Source: Arion vulgaris (taxonomy: Eukaryota > Mollusca > Gastropoda > Stylommatophora > Arionidae). From it: a stretch of 64,000 bases of DNA. The stretch is taken from NCBI GenBank assembly GCA_020796225.1, contig CM036768.1, positions 39,506,789-39,570,788 on the forward strand. The letters are read 5' to 3'. This document shows, one piece after another, positions 54,126 to 63,310 of the stretch. Made by a program: the position numbers and the translations under genes. The number at the start of each line of letters is the position of its first letter. Position 1 is the stretch's first letter. The notes beneath the pieces were generated by a model. That model saw nothing but the letters and a program-made list of their open reading frames with translations. It was not told where the DNA came from and did not search any database.

Positions 54126-54600
54126 ATACATGAGCTGAACTAAAACATGTGTTTTCAAAGAGTGTATTACTAGGATAAAAGAAAAGTGATATATCAATTA
54201 ATATATAACAGGTGTGAAAATTCACATTGACATGAGATTGCAGAAAGAAATTGAGTATATATTACATATTTAAACCGGTTCTGACTAGCTCGTCTTACGT
54301 CACATTTGTTCATCGCCCCTTCCCGCACTACAATTACACACCGTCACACAACCTTGACCTATACTACGTCACAACTGAACATTTCCATACATATATGCCA
54401 GATTAGCTCCATTCACAGGCTGCTTTTAAGTTGAACACCCTGTATATTGGAATTTCGTTAGTGCATTTCTCATGTGATAGAAAATTGGGACCGTCATAGA
54501 AGACAGGAAAACGTACTAAGATATATAAACACTTCCTTTATAATTTAATTTGTATTGAAATACGTGAGTGGTATATAGCTACTATCAACGGAGAGGAAAA
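54126..54600. other. Unassigned sequence
   Basis: Short continuation of degenerate array at the left, then unrecognised AT-rich DNA. Confidence 0.45.
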
Positions 54601-55684
54601 TAGAAAATGTGAACAGTTTGGAATATCTTGGTTCACTACTAACAACAGATGGAAATGTGAACAGTTTTGAATATCTTGGTTCACTGCAAACAACAGATGG
54701 AAATGTGAACAGTTTTGAATATCTTGGTTCACTGCTAACAACAGATGGAAATGTGAACAGTTTTGAATATCTTGGTTCACTGCTAACAACAGATGGAAAT
54801 GTGAACAGTTTTGAATATCTTGGTTCACTGCTAACAACAGATGGAAATGTGAACAGTTTTGAATATCTTGGTTCACTGCTAACAACAGATGGAAATGTGA
54901 ACAGTTTTGAATATCTTGGTTCACTGCAAACAACAGATGGAAATGTGAACAGTTTTGAATATCTTGGTTCACTCCTAACAACAGATGGAAATGTGAACAG
55001 TTTTGAATATCTTGGTTCACTGCTAACAACAGATGGAAATGTGAACAGTTTTGAATATCTTGGTTCACTGCTAACAACAGATGGAAATGTGAACAGTTTT
55101 GAATATCTCTGCTCACTACTAAACAACAGATGGAAATGGGATGAAGAAAACTAAAAGAAGAACAAACATTGCTTTACCAAAAGTTAAACAACTAAAAACA
55201 GTAAGGAACGGAACTGATAAGAAAACAAAGATCAGAATACTAAGAGCATGCATATTCCCAGTGGCAACGTATGGGTGTGAAGCATGGACATTTAATAAAG
55301 CAGTGGAAAAACATATACGTTCTTTTGAATATAAGTGTTACAGAAGAGTCCTTCGTATATCTTGGACAGAGAAGAGAACAAATAAATCTATCCAGAAAGA
55401 ACTCAGAATCAAAGAAAACTGGCTGATGCTACAAATAAGAAAGAGAAAATTGAGATATTTTGGACATATAAAAAGACATGAAGGGCTGGAGAAGACCATC
55501 ATGGAAGGAGGCATACCGGCAAAGAGAAGAAGAGGAAGATCACGGAGAAGATGGATTCAGGATGTAACTGATGGTTTGAACATGACGGCTGAAAATGTGG
55601 GACATCTGGTCTATGAGAGAGAGAAGTTCAGAGAGAAATTCCGAAAGACTGTTGAGATGGCAAAGTTCTCCTCGAGACAAGCTA

Positions 55685-55720
<36 letters not shown>

Positions 55721-55740
55721 AATGATTGATGATGATGTTA
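54600..55740 (+). mobile_element. LINE type 1 3' half with in-frame expansion and (GAT)n tail
   Basis: The frame 54609-55154 is a 16-residue repeat (see separate entry). The frame 55141-55689 encodes KIRILRACIFPVATYGCEAW, SFEYKCYRRVLRISWTEKRT, RIKENWLMLQIRKRKLRYFG (GH motif), RRRGRSRRRWIQDVTDGLN and a terminal EKFREKFRKTVEMAKFSSRQ. It ends in TTGATGATGATG microsatellite. It is the best preserved type 1 tail here. One frameshift at about 55135-55145 joins the two frames. 5' truncated: no RT catalytic motif is present. Confidence 0.88.
54608..55116 (+). repeat. 48-bp in-frame coding repeat inside the LINE
   Basis: Eleven units of 48 bp (AATGTGAACAGTTTTGAATA, TCTTGGTTCACTGCTAAC, AACAGATGGA), each encoding NSFEYLGSLLTTDGNV. 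EYLGS..T.DG is the conserved LINE motif just after the RT domain and occurs once in other copies (2250-2275). 48 is a multiple of 3, so the frame stays open. Confidence 0.95.
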
Positions 55741-55744
55741 TAGC

Positions 55745-56590
55745 TACTATGAATAATGTGCACATGTATATTATAAGTGTATACTTGTTAGTATGTTTGT
55801 TGTTGTTTCCTCTCAATTATACAAACACAAAAAGCGTACCGCATGTGTTTGTGTAAGTACATTCAATCGAATCTGACCTTATCTTTCTGTGTTCCTAGTC
55901 GATGATGTTTGAAGATGGCCCGACTAAGTCAAGCTTTTTCCCTGGAGAGCTAACCGGTTGTATTTTCAAAAATGTTCATCTTCAGGGCTAGACAATGGGT
56001 GCGGTAAGAAATAAGGTTGTGGTTCGAATCCTGTGTTCGGTAAATTGTTTTTTTTAAAGTCCCATAATACTTGTTTACTGTCTATTTATTTACCATATTC
56101 ATTGGCTTCGATGCTTCCCCTGGGGGTTCTTAAACAAAAACTCCTTATTCACTTGTAAAAAATAAAAGTTTATACAATGATCACATTTTGCTTATCGCCC
56201 CTTACAAGTTTAAAATATCCGTGCACAGCACACATGGTTTGGTTTGTTATCAAGTGCAGCATGTATCACACATTGTGTTTCACGTAACAACAGACCTCAG
56301 AAGTATGTTGTTATTTGATGAAGATGTCTAACTTATAACACAACATACCATCTATGCAATATTAACGATAGAGTATGATGAAATAACAACAGCCAAAAAC
56401 AGCATACCAACTGTAAGTCATAACACGAATTCAATATCATCTGTTGTCAAGTATATCATTACGTAGTAGGTAATCGTCAGATTATCGTGCAAGATAACAA
56501 GTTGTTTGTTTGTTGCGATCGCATAACCAGCTATTAATAATAACAATCATAAATAATGAGATCTAATATGTGACTATAATACCATATTTA
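55745..56590. other. Mostly unassigned; weak tRNA-like segment
   Basis: At about 55905-56050 a GGTTCGAATCC-like B box (TGGTTCGAATCCTG) lies in a possible SINE head with no recognisable body. The rest is AT-rich and unassigned. Confidence 0.35.
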
Positions 56591-56591
56591 T

Positions 56592-57195
56592 ACAATATAT
56601 CATGGACAGAGATGAGAACAAATAGATCTATCCAGACAGAACGCAATATCAAAGAAGACTGACTGATGCTACAAATAAGAAAGAGAACATTGAGATATAA
56701 AAACGTCCGCGTAGTACCGGGGCCCGCAAGTGAAGCAAAGAATAGTACCACTGCAATCTACAATGCATGTCGTAAGAGGCGACTGATGTAGGCCCTAGGG
56801 AAGCTACCCTAGTAAGTAAAAATCATCGCAGAAATCGGATGTGCTGGCCTACTTGTAAGCGCATAACTGGCACAACGTAGAATCGCTCTTAGACTCAGAT
56901 CACATACAAATCACACAGAGAGAGAGAGAGTGGTTAACAAGTGATCAATATGGAGCGTTCGAAGAAGAAGAATGACATATAAAAAGAAATGAAGGGCTGG
57001 AGAAGACCATCAATGAAGGAGGCATACCGGCATAGAGAAGAAGAGGAAGACCACGGAGAAGATGGACTCAGGATGTAACTGATGGTTTGAACATGACGGC
57101 TGCAGAGGCAGTACATCTGGCATATGAGAGAGAGAAATTCCGAAGGACTGTTGGGGTGGCAAAGTTCTGCTCAGGACAAGCTATTTGATGAGGAT
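56592..57195 (+). mobile_element. LINE type 1 3' end split by a SINE-E
   Basis: 56592-56700 matches 55360-55460 (TCATGGACAGAGA, AAATAGATCTATCCAGA, GATGCTACAAATAAGAAAG). 56966-57195 matches 55470-55690 (AAATGAAGGGCTGGAGAAG, AGATGGACTCAGGATGTAAC, CAAGCTATTTGATGAGG). Coding is broken. Confidence 0.88.
56706..56965 (+). mobile_element. SINE-E inserted in a LINE
   Basis: Starts CGTCCGCGTAGTACCGGGG, with AAGAATAGTACCACTGC, AAGAGGCGACTGATGTAGG, AGAATCGCTCTTAGACTC, an internal (GA)n after CACACAG and end GAAGAAGAAG. Flanks ATATAAAAA on both sides fit a 9-bp duplication, with a further small deletion at the left flank. Confidence 0.88.
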
Positions 57196-57478
57196 GGTGA
57201 ACAACCAAGAGGTGGATACCATCAAACAAAGAACATAAGTTGTTGCAACTCCATTGCATCAAACATGACATATTATACAACAGAATACATAACAAAAGAG
57301 AACTAAACAGAAAACAAGGAATATCATCATAAATAGAAAGAGATAAAAATAACATAACCAGGTTATGTGAATCATTCCAGCTATATCAGCGAAAACAGTT
57401 TCCACATGGACACCAAAAAGTACAAGAAAGAAGGGAATAGTGATAACGAGGTCCGTAGAGTGGTACGTATATGCTGAT
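57196..57478. other. Unassigned spacer
   Basis: AT-rich; nothing recognised. Confidence 0.5.
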
Positions 57479-57499
57479 TAGTTTTTATACAGATTTTAA

Positions 57500-58060
57500 T
57501 GAGAGAGGGGCATAGAGAGAGAGGGATGGGGAGAAAGAGAGATAGAAAGAAACTGAGAGAAATATAAAGAGAGAGAAAGAAAGAGAAATAAAAAAGAGAA
57601 ATAAATAGAGAGGGAGGAAAGAGAGAGCGAGGAAAGAATGACATAAAGAGAGATAGAGAGAAAAAAAGACAGAAAGAGAGAGATAGAAGAAAAATAAGAA
57701 ATAAAGCAAGAAATAAAGAGAGAGAAAGAAAGAGAGAGAGAGAAAAATAGAGTGAGAGCGAGAGATAAAAAGGAAGAGATAGAGTGATTTTTTTTTTTCT
57801 TCCGATCCAGAAGCACTTGAGCTTTTCAGCTCTTCGGCTCGGTGCCATGGACATCGTAACTCTTCGGTTCGGTGCCACGAACACCGTAAATCTGGGGAAT
57901 CTGTGGCTTTTCTGCCATCCCGCGGAATTGAACCCGCACACACGAGGGATAGTTACCCGTAGTCCAACGCGCTACGAACACGCTGGGCAGACGGGCGATA
58001 GAGAGTGATAAAGAAAGAGAGAGAGAGACCGAGAGAAAGAGAGAGAGAGAGAGAGAAGAC
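57500..58060. repeat. Purine-rich (GAGA/GAAA)n tract
   Basis: About 350 bp of plus-strand purine-rich low-complexity sequence on both sides of an inserted SINE-A. The minus-strand Leu/Ser/Phe ORFs are compositional artefacts. Confidence 0.92.
57789..57996 (-). mobile_element. SINE-A copy 6, inserted in the purine tract
   Basis: Tail side TTCTTCCGATCCAGAAGCAC, GGTGCCATGGACATCG, CCGCGGAATTGAACCCGC and head GAACACGCTGGGCAGACGGGC. GATAGAGTGAT before and GATAGAGAGTGAT after fit a duplication in low-complexity DNA. Confidence 0.92.
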
Positions 58061-58430
58061 CAGGACTTAGATGACTTAGATTAGAAAAACTACTTTGTTT
58101 TTTTCTCTCAATTGTTCCACGTAAATTGAAGAGATTAGACTGGGGAAAAAGGAAGGATCTTTCCCAGCCAGCACAACCCGTGATTACGGACATCTCTTGC
58201 GAAACTATAATCAAAGTATACACTTAGATTATTTATATACACTTATGTCTAAGAGGTTTTTGGTTAGTTAATAAAATGTGTGTGAGTGGTCTCGTATAAC
58301 CAGATATCATCAGATTAATTTGTGAATTAACAAGTGTTATTGACAAGGTTGTATATAAAAATGATGAAATTAAATGAGATCTGAGAGAATTGTCGTTATA
58401 GACAAGTTACTAGCATGTTTGGGTTATGTT
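58061..58430. other. Unassigned AT-rich sequence
   Basis: Nothing recognised. Confidence 0.5.
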
Positions 58431-58671
58431 AGTTCATTGCATATCCTTTACAGGACTTTGCGAATCAACCCCAGCTTTTTAACGCTGTTTGTGATTTTTC
58501 TAGGTATTATTACGTTCAGTAGTTTGCCATTGCTTTCTGAACGGGTGGTGCCATCGTCCTTTGTTAAAATCCACGCGAAACAATTTGCAATCAAACTGTC
58601 CGCAGCGTGATTCGAACTCAGAACGTCGGGTTAATAGACCGAGTCACTAACCCCTAAGCCACAGACGCCAC
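58431..58671 (-). mobile_element. SINE-B copy, full length
   Basis: TTGCATATCCTTTACAGGAC (tail), AGCTTTTTAACGCTGTTTG, TGCCATTGCTTTCTGAACGG, B box GTGATTCGAACTCAG and head CCCTAAGCCACAGACGCCAC. Closely matches 40521-40754. Confidence 0.92.
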
Positions 58672-58925
58672 TAGAGATCCATTATCTACTACAACATCCG
58701 GCATGGCACATGATGACGATGGTGATCATTTTCTCACCGTAAATTGTGATACAACTTAACAAACACCTTATTTTCACGTTGAACAAAGAATAAGACTCCG
58801 TTTAGTTTCCGAGAAATCCAATGTGTCCTGGATTTTTTTTTTAAATCCTAGATTATTTGAAGCGTATTCGAGATTCACCTAATGCTGACAAAGCATTTAG
58901 AGATCAGAGAAGACTCACTTTTTTT
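58672..58925. other. Unassigned spacer
   Basis: Nothing recognised; ends in a poly-T run that abuts the LINE 3' end. Confidence 0.5.
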
Positions 58926-59209
58926 TTTTTTTTTTCTGTTGTCCTTCTCTGCTTTTACCGTTAGGCGTAGCAGGTTTAACTGATGATCGGTTTCTGATAT
59001 AGTACACGCTCGGTCACTTGATATATATATTTTTAAGATGTCTGTCACTCCATCAATCCATATTTTTCTTGGTCTGCCCCTTCCTCTTGATGATTCCATG
59101 TTCAGATTGTAAGCTTTAGCAACTGGTGTATTTGGGTTCATTCTGACCAAGTGACCAAGAGACATTTGAGTCTCTGTTTTACACTAAATCTAATAGCAGG
59201 TGTTGTTCC
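58926..59209 (-). mobile_element. LINE type 1 3' end with poly-A tail
   Basis: The minus-strand frame 58875-59165 encodes LGHLVRMNPNTPVAKAYNLN, then GRGRPRKIWIDGVTDILK and the terminal ETDHQLNLLRLTVKAEK, followed by an A-run (plus-strand T at 58919-58935). Upstream part continues beyond the SINE-E at 59440. Confidence 0.82.
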
Positions 59210-59224
59210 GACTGTTCTTCTTCT

Positions 59225-59420
59225 TTTTCTTCGGAAAGCTCCATATCGACCACTTGTCAACCACTCTGTGTGATTTTTGTATGTGATCTGAGCCTAAGAG
59301 CGACTGTACGTTTTGCCAGTTATGCACAAGTAGTCCAGCATATCCGATTTCTGTGCTGCTTGTTATTGACTAAGGCAGCATCCGTAGGTCCTAAATCAGG
59401 GCCCCGGCACCCCGTGGGCG
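59225..59420 (-). mobile_element. SINE-E with 15-bp TSD, inserted in the LINE
   Basis: GACTGTTCTTCTTCT at 59210-59224 and 59421-59435. Plus-strand view: CATATCGACCACTTGTCAAC, GTGATTTTTGTATGTGATCTG, ATATCCGATTTCTGTGCTGC and CACCCCGTGGGCG. The flanking duplication may partly coincide with the GAA tail. Confidence 0.85.
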
Positions 59421-59439
59421 GACTGTTCTTCTTCTAATT

Positions 59440-60050
59440 TCCTCATTTCTTATATGATCTCTTCTTGTTTCATTTACCGCTTTACTCAAGACTCGCAATA
59501 AGCACAAAACCAACATGACATATTGTTGGCACCAATCAATCATAGATAAACTAAACACAATCTAATATGAGACACTATATATACTGGAAATGGTGACTAT
59601 TACAACGGCAGCGCTTGGACGCCAGTTACATTAGTGCACTCACCGTACAGCACAACTAAAATGATCAAGATAATAATATGTAATCTCATCTTAAGAAACT
59701 CACAGAAACATCGAGATAAATACCTGCTATATATTCTGTGATAGAAACTGGTGCCATTCTGGCTAAGTTCGTGGGACAGTCTAGTTAGAACCTTACTCTG
59801 GTCATAGCCAATACTGAATCTTCTAAGTGGTTTCTCCTGAAACCAATTTCTGACACGTTATCAATCACTGGAACCGCTCATATCTCTGATGTTATATTTG
59901 TTACGCCCCCACACAGTTCAGAGTCTGTGTACATCAGAGAAGATTTGGACAGAATAGATCAATAACTCAGTGGGGGAAAGTACATGTTAAGTAAGTCTGT
60001 GTTTATATGTCCATTTATGACCCTGATAAATGGTCCAGTTGTTTAGAATG
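59440..60050. other. LINE remnant then unassigned sequence
   Basis: 59436-59480 (minus) resembles the LINE segment upstream of the GH motif. The rest shows no recognised feature. Confidence 0.4.
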
Positions 60051-60054
60051 GTTT

Positions 60055-60264
60055 GATTTTTGATTTTTTTCGATCCAGAAGCACTTGAGCTGAAAGCTCT
60101 TCGGCTCCGTGCCATGGACATCGTAACCCTTCGGCTCGGTGCCACGAACACCGTAAATCTGGGGAACCTGTAGCTTTTCTGCCAGTCCGCGGAGTTGAAC
60201 CCGCACTTACAAAGGACTAGTCACCCGTAGTCCAACGAGCTACGAACAAGCTGGGCACGCGGGC
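60055..60264 (-). mobile_element. SINE-A copy 7 with 10-bp TSD
   Basis: AGAATGGTTT at 60045-60054 and 60265-60274. TTTTTTCGATCCAGAAGCAC tail, CATGGACATCGTAACCC, CGCGGAGTTGAACCCGC, head AACAAGCTGGGCACGCGGGC. Confidence 0.92.
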
Positions 60265-60274
60265 AGAATGGTTT

Positions 60275-60558
60275 AATATAGACACCACGTGCTGGGAATC
60301 GCTTCGACAAGACCGTCAAACGTAGCGCTGTAACAACACAAGATGAACTTGCAAAATCTGAGAATCGTCGTACTGTTGAGGCGGAGAGAAAGCGAGCCAC
60401 GCGAAAAGACAAAATACACAACACCAACATGTCTAACCTTGATCATATAAGCCCCGCCTGGTGTAGGGAATTGTGTTCGAGGATTGGACTACAGTCACCT
60501 CCACACACACCAGAGAGGTGCAGCAGCACGCATCTGATATTGCTATCATCATCGCTTG
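60275..60558. other. Unassigned spacer
   Basis: Moderate GC, nothing recognised. Confidence 0.45.
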
Positions 60559-60568
60559 CGATGGACGG

Positions 60569-60650
60569 CTATTATTATTATTAATATTATTATTATTAAT
60601 ATTATTATTATTATTATTATTAATATTATTATTATCATCATTATTATTAA

Positions 60651-60681
<31 letters not shown>

Positions 60682-60690
60682 AGAATATTA
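60569..60690. repeat. (ATT)n microsatellite
   Basis: TTATTATTA repeats with AATATT interruptions, about 120 bp. Confidence 0.97.
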
Positions 60691-60829
60691 TCTTATCCTG
60701 TCTACCAATACCTGAATTCTCTGCAAGAAGTTCCTTCTTACTTTTTCTGATTGTTTGCCAACACTCTCTGATATAACCAAAAAAGACTGGTTCTTAGGTT
60801 GAAAGAGCGTGCCTCGGCTTATTTATTAG

Positions 60830-61215
60830 TTGGACTATTATCACTGCATTTCAGTGAATAACCATGTGTGCTCCGATCTCGTTCTTACACAGGAAGATTT
60901 CAGGTGCTGTACAATAACTCCGTAGCACCGGCGAGGCTCCTCGAAGTAATTTTAAGATAGTGACATTTTGTTAATTTTATTTTCCGAATATATTTACGAA
61001 TTTTATGGGCAAAGGTTTTGCAGCCTGCTCTTCTCAACTTTCAACTTTCAACTTTCAACTTTCAACTTCAAATGTTATGGCAAGGTTTTAAGCCTGCTCT
61101 TCTCAACTTTCAACTTTCAACTTTCAAATTTTATGGGCAACAGTTTTGCAGCCTGCTCTTCTCAACTTTCAACTGTCAATAGTTTTTTTTTACGTTCTTA
61201 ACTTGAACGACCGAT
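60830..61215 (-). mobile_element. SINE-C with internal (CAACTTT)n expansion
   Basis: 3' side AATAACCATGTGTGCTCCG and TCCGTAGCACCGGCGAGG; middle TAATTTTATTTTCCGAATAT and CCTGCTCTTCTCAAC; 5' side TTTTACGTTCTTAACTTGAAC. The CTCTTCTCAACTTTCAACTTT portion, single at 15270 (reverse complement), is repeated here in three blocks, each with an 8-bp CAACTTT/CAACTTTT sub-repeat. Confidence 0.7.
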
Positions 61216-61960
61216 AATTGCTTGGTTTTTATATTGCGTTTATAAAAATCATGAAATCCAAGCTTCCATTACCTTACTGTTCTCTTCCATATCATCGGTA
61301 TTCACAGTTCAAATATGCTGCAAGTCAATCAACAAGAGTATGTCATACAAGAAATGCAAGAAAATGGGTAGAGAATTGAGAGATCTGCAAAAGACGGTCT
61401 TAGATAGATGAGTTTGGAAAGCCTTGATTGTAGACCTACACCTTCCTAGGGGTGAGATGTGAAAAAGAAGTAGAACATATGGATACTACAATAGTTCACT
61501 AATATTTCTATTCCCAGTAGAATATATAGCTACAACTTTTCCATATGCCCTCAACCAACTCATGCCAAGTCTTCCTATCTCTAGCTATCTCCTGCGGCTA
61601 CTACAATAGTTCACTAATATTTCTATTCCCAGTAGAATATAGAGCTACAACTTTTCCATAACATTGATATTAGTTGTGTGTTTTTTTTCAATTAAACAAT
61701 CCTAACGAAACATAACGTTGAAATGATTTCTAACGCTATAGAATAGTGTAATAGAGCCTTTCTGTTACAAAGTTTTGTTTGACAAATAGATAGACATTCT
61801 AGCCCTAATGAAACTCACGATATAACATTGGTAATGAATACTGCACAATATGGACACAAATGTGTAGAGATGAGTTGCAGATACGATTTGGCTAATATAA
61901 ATCCTCACTCTACAGACCCATATCTGAGTTATACTGAGCATGGTGTATATTTGATTGATT
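61216..61960. other. Possible LINE remnant and a 115-bp-spaced duplication
   Basis: 61370-61470 resembles a type 1 LINE end (broken frames including DEFGKA). CTACAATAGTTCACTAATATT to GCTACAACTTTTCCATA occurs at about 61483-61543 and 61598-61660. The rest is unassigned. Confidence 0.4.
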
Positions 61961-61961
61961 T

Positions 61962-62164
61962 GCCCGCCTGCCCAGCGTGTTCGTAGTGAGTTGGACGACG
62001 GGTGACAAGACCCCTGTGAGTGCGGCTCAATTAAACGGGCTAGCAGAAAAGCCACAGGTTCTCCAGATATACGGTGTTCGTGGCACCGAACCGAAGGGTT
62101 ACGATGTCCATGGCATCGAGCCGAGGAGCTGAAAGCTCAAGTGCTTCTGGATGAAAAAAAAATG
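61962..62164 (+). mobile_element. SINE-A copy 8
   Basis: GCCCGCCTGCCCAGCGTG, GAGTTGGACGACGGGTGAC, AAAAGCCACAGGTTCTCCAG, GTTCGTGGCACCGAACCG, ending GGATGAAAAAAAAA. TGATTGATT on both sides (61952-61960, 62165-62173). Confidence 0.92.
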
Positions 62165-62175
62165 TGATTGATTAT

Positions 62176-62417
62176 CGCCCGTGTAGTACCGGGACCTTCA
62201 ATGGAAGCAAAGAATAGTACCACTGCGACCCACACGGCATGTAAGAAGCGACTGATGTAGGCCTTAGGGAAGCTACCCTAGTAAATTAAAAGCATTGCAG
62301 AAATCGGATGTGCTGGCCTGCTTGTGGGCGTATAACTGGCACAACGTACAACCACTCTTAGGCTCAGATCACATACACATCACACAGAGTGGCTAATGAG
62401 CGTCCGAAGAAGAAGAC
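62176..62417 (+). mobile_element. SINE-E with 10-bp TSD, abutting SINE-A
   Basis: GATTGATTAT at 62166-62175 and 62418-62427. CGCCCGTGTAGTACCGGG, AGAATAGTACCACTGCGACC, CTTAGGGAAGCTACCCTAG, GCAGAAATCGGATGTGCTGG, and GAAGAAGAAGAC end. It used the target site right next to the SINE-A tail. Confidence 0.92.
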
Positions 62418-62429
62418 GATTGATTATAA

Positions 62430-63255
62430 GCAAAACCGCCATGTCTGATTCATGTACAAATGGTCCTGCTAAACAGATTGAGAAATTCTAGGATAAACTA
62501 CGCATAAATGTTCAGATAACTACACATAAATGCCTTAGCTGTTCCAATCAGCTTACGCCTGACCCTGAAAATTGATACAAATTGAAAACAAGGACCACAG
62601 CGTGTATTTGTCAGCACATAAAAATGAATAATAACAAAACTCTGGTCCCGTAAGACAACACAAGAAAGATATTCATCAGGTTCGTTCCGATAGAAACGAA
62701 CGTCACCATGCATTAATAATGTGCAAACATGATGAGCAATATTCCCATAGAACTAGCTCTATCCATTTTCTGTTGGTGCGCAAGGTTACGTCAGATTGGC
62801 TAATATCAAGAGCAATAGGCCAGTAATAGGATGACAAGTGAATAAGTGTTCCATACTTGATTTGGTCGTAGAGCTCACTAGATTCCTGGAGATACGAAAC
62901 CCTTAATGATATTTCTGCATTAAGCGGACGTGCTGTGAAAATCATTGTGATAATTTCCCCATCCACTAACCGTTGTTATTTGAGGCATGGGGGTTGTCAG
63001 GAGTCCGGTTTGTTCGGCTCAGCATGATAGCCAGGAAAAAACTCACCAAAATAGGGTTATTATGCGTGTGAAGAATTGTCAGCAGACAAGGAAATATAAG
63101 GCAAAATGGGGTCACAGCTTGGTTAACAGACTAAGAAGACAGGCAAATCAGGAAATGATCATGAGAAATGATATTAGTAAATTAGTCATGAATGTGGTTT
63201 GTAGATTAGAACAAGCAGTGAGCTATATGACTTGCAATCACCATTTTCTCTAGAA
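62430..63255. other. Unassigned sequence
   Basis: The frame 62987-63253 (plus) encodes a basic 88-residue peptide with no motif I recognise; its base composition is ordinary and I would not call it a gene. No repeat family seen. Confidence 0.4.
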
Positions 63256-63256
63256 T

Positions 63257-63310
63257 AGTGGTTCTCAACCATTTTCAGCTGGCGACCTCTTTCCTTTAAG
63301 ACTACACGTC
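63257..63310 (+). mobile_element. hAT-like terminal fragment
   Basis: TAGTGGTTCTCAACCATTTT resembles the CAGTGGTTCTCAACC terminus of many hAT elements. No right end lies in the window. Confidence 0.45.

Noticed and set aside
62987..63253. Basic 88-residue ORF as a possible small gene
   Set aside because: No motif, no splice or promoter evidence, and similar-length ORFs occur by chance throughout the window.
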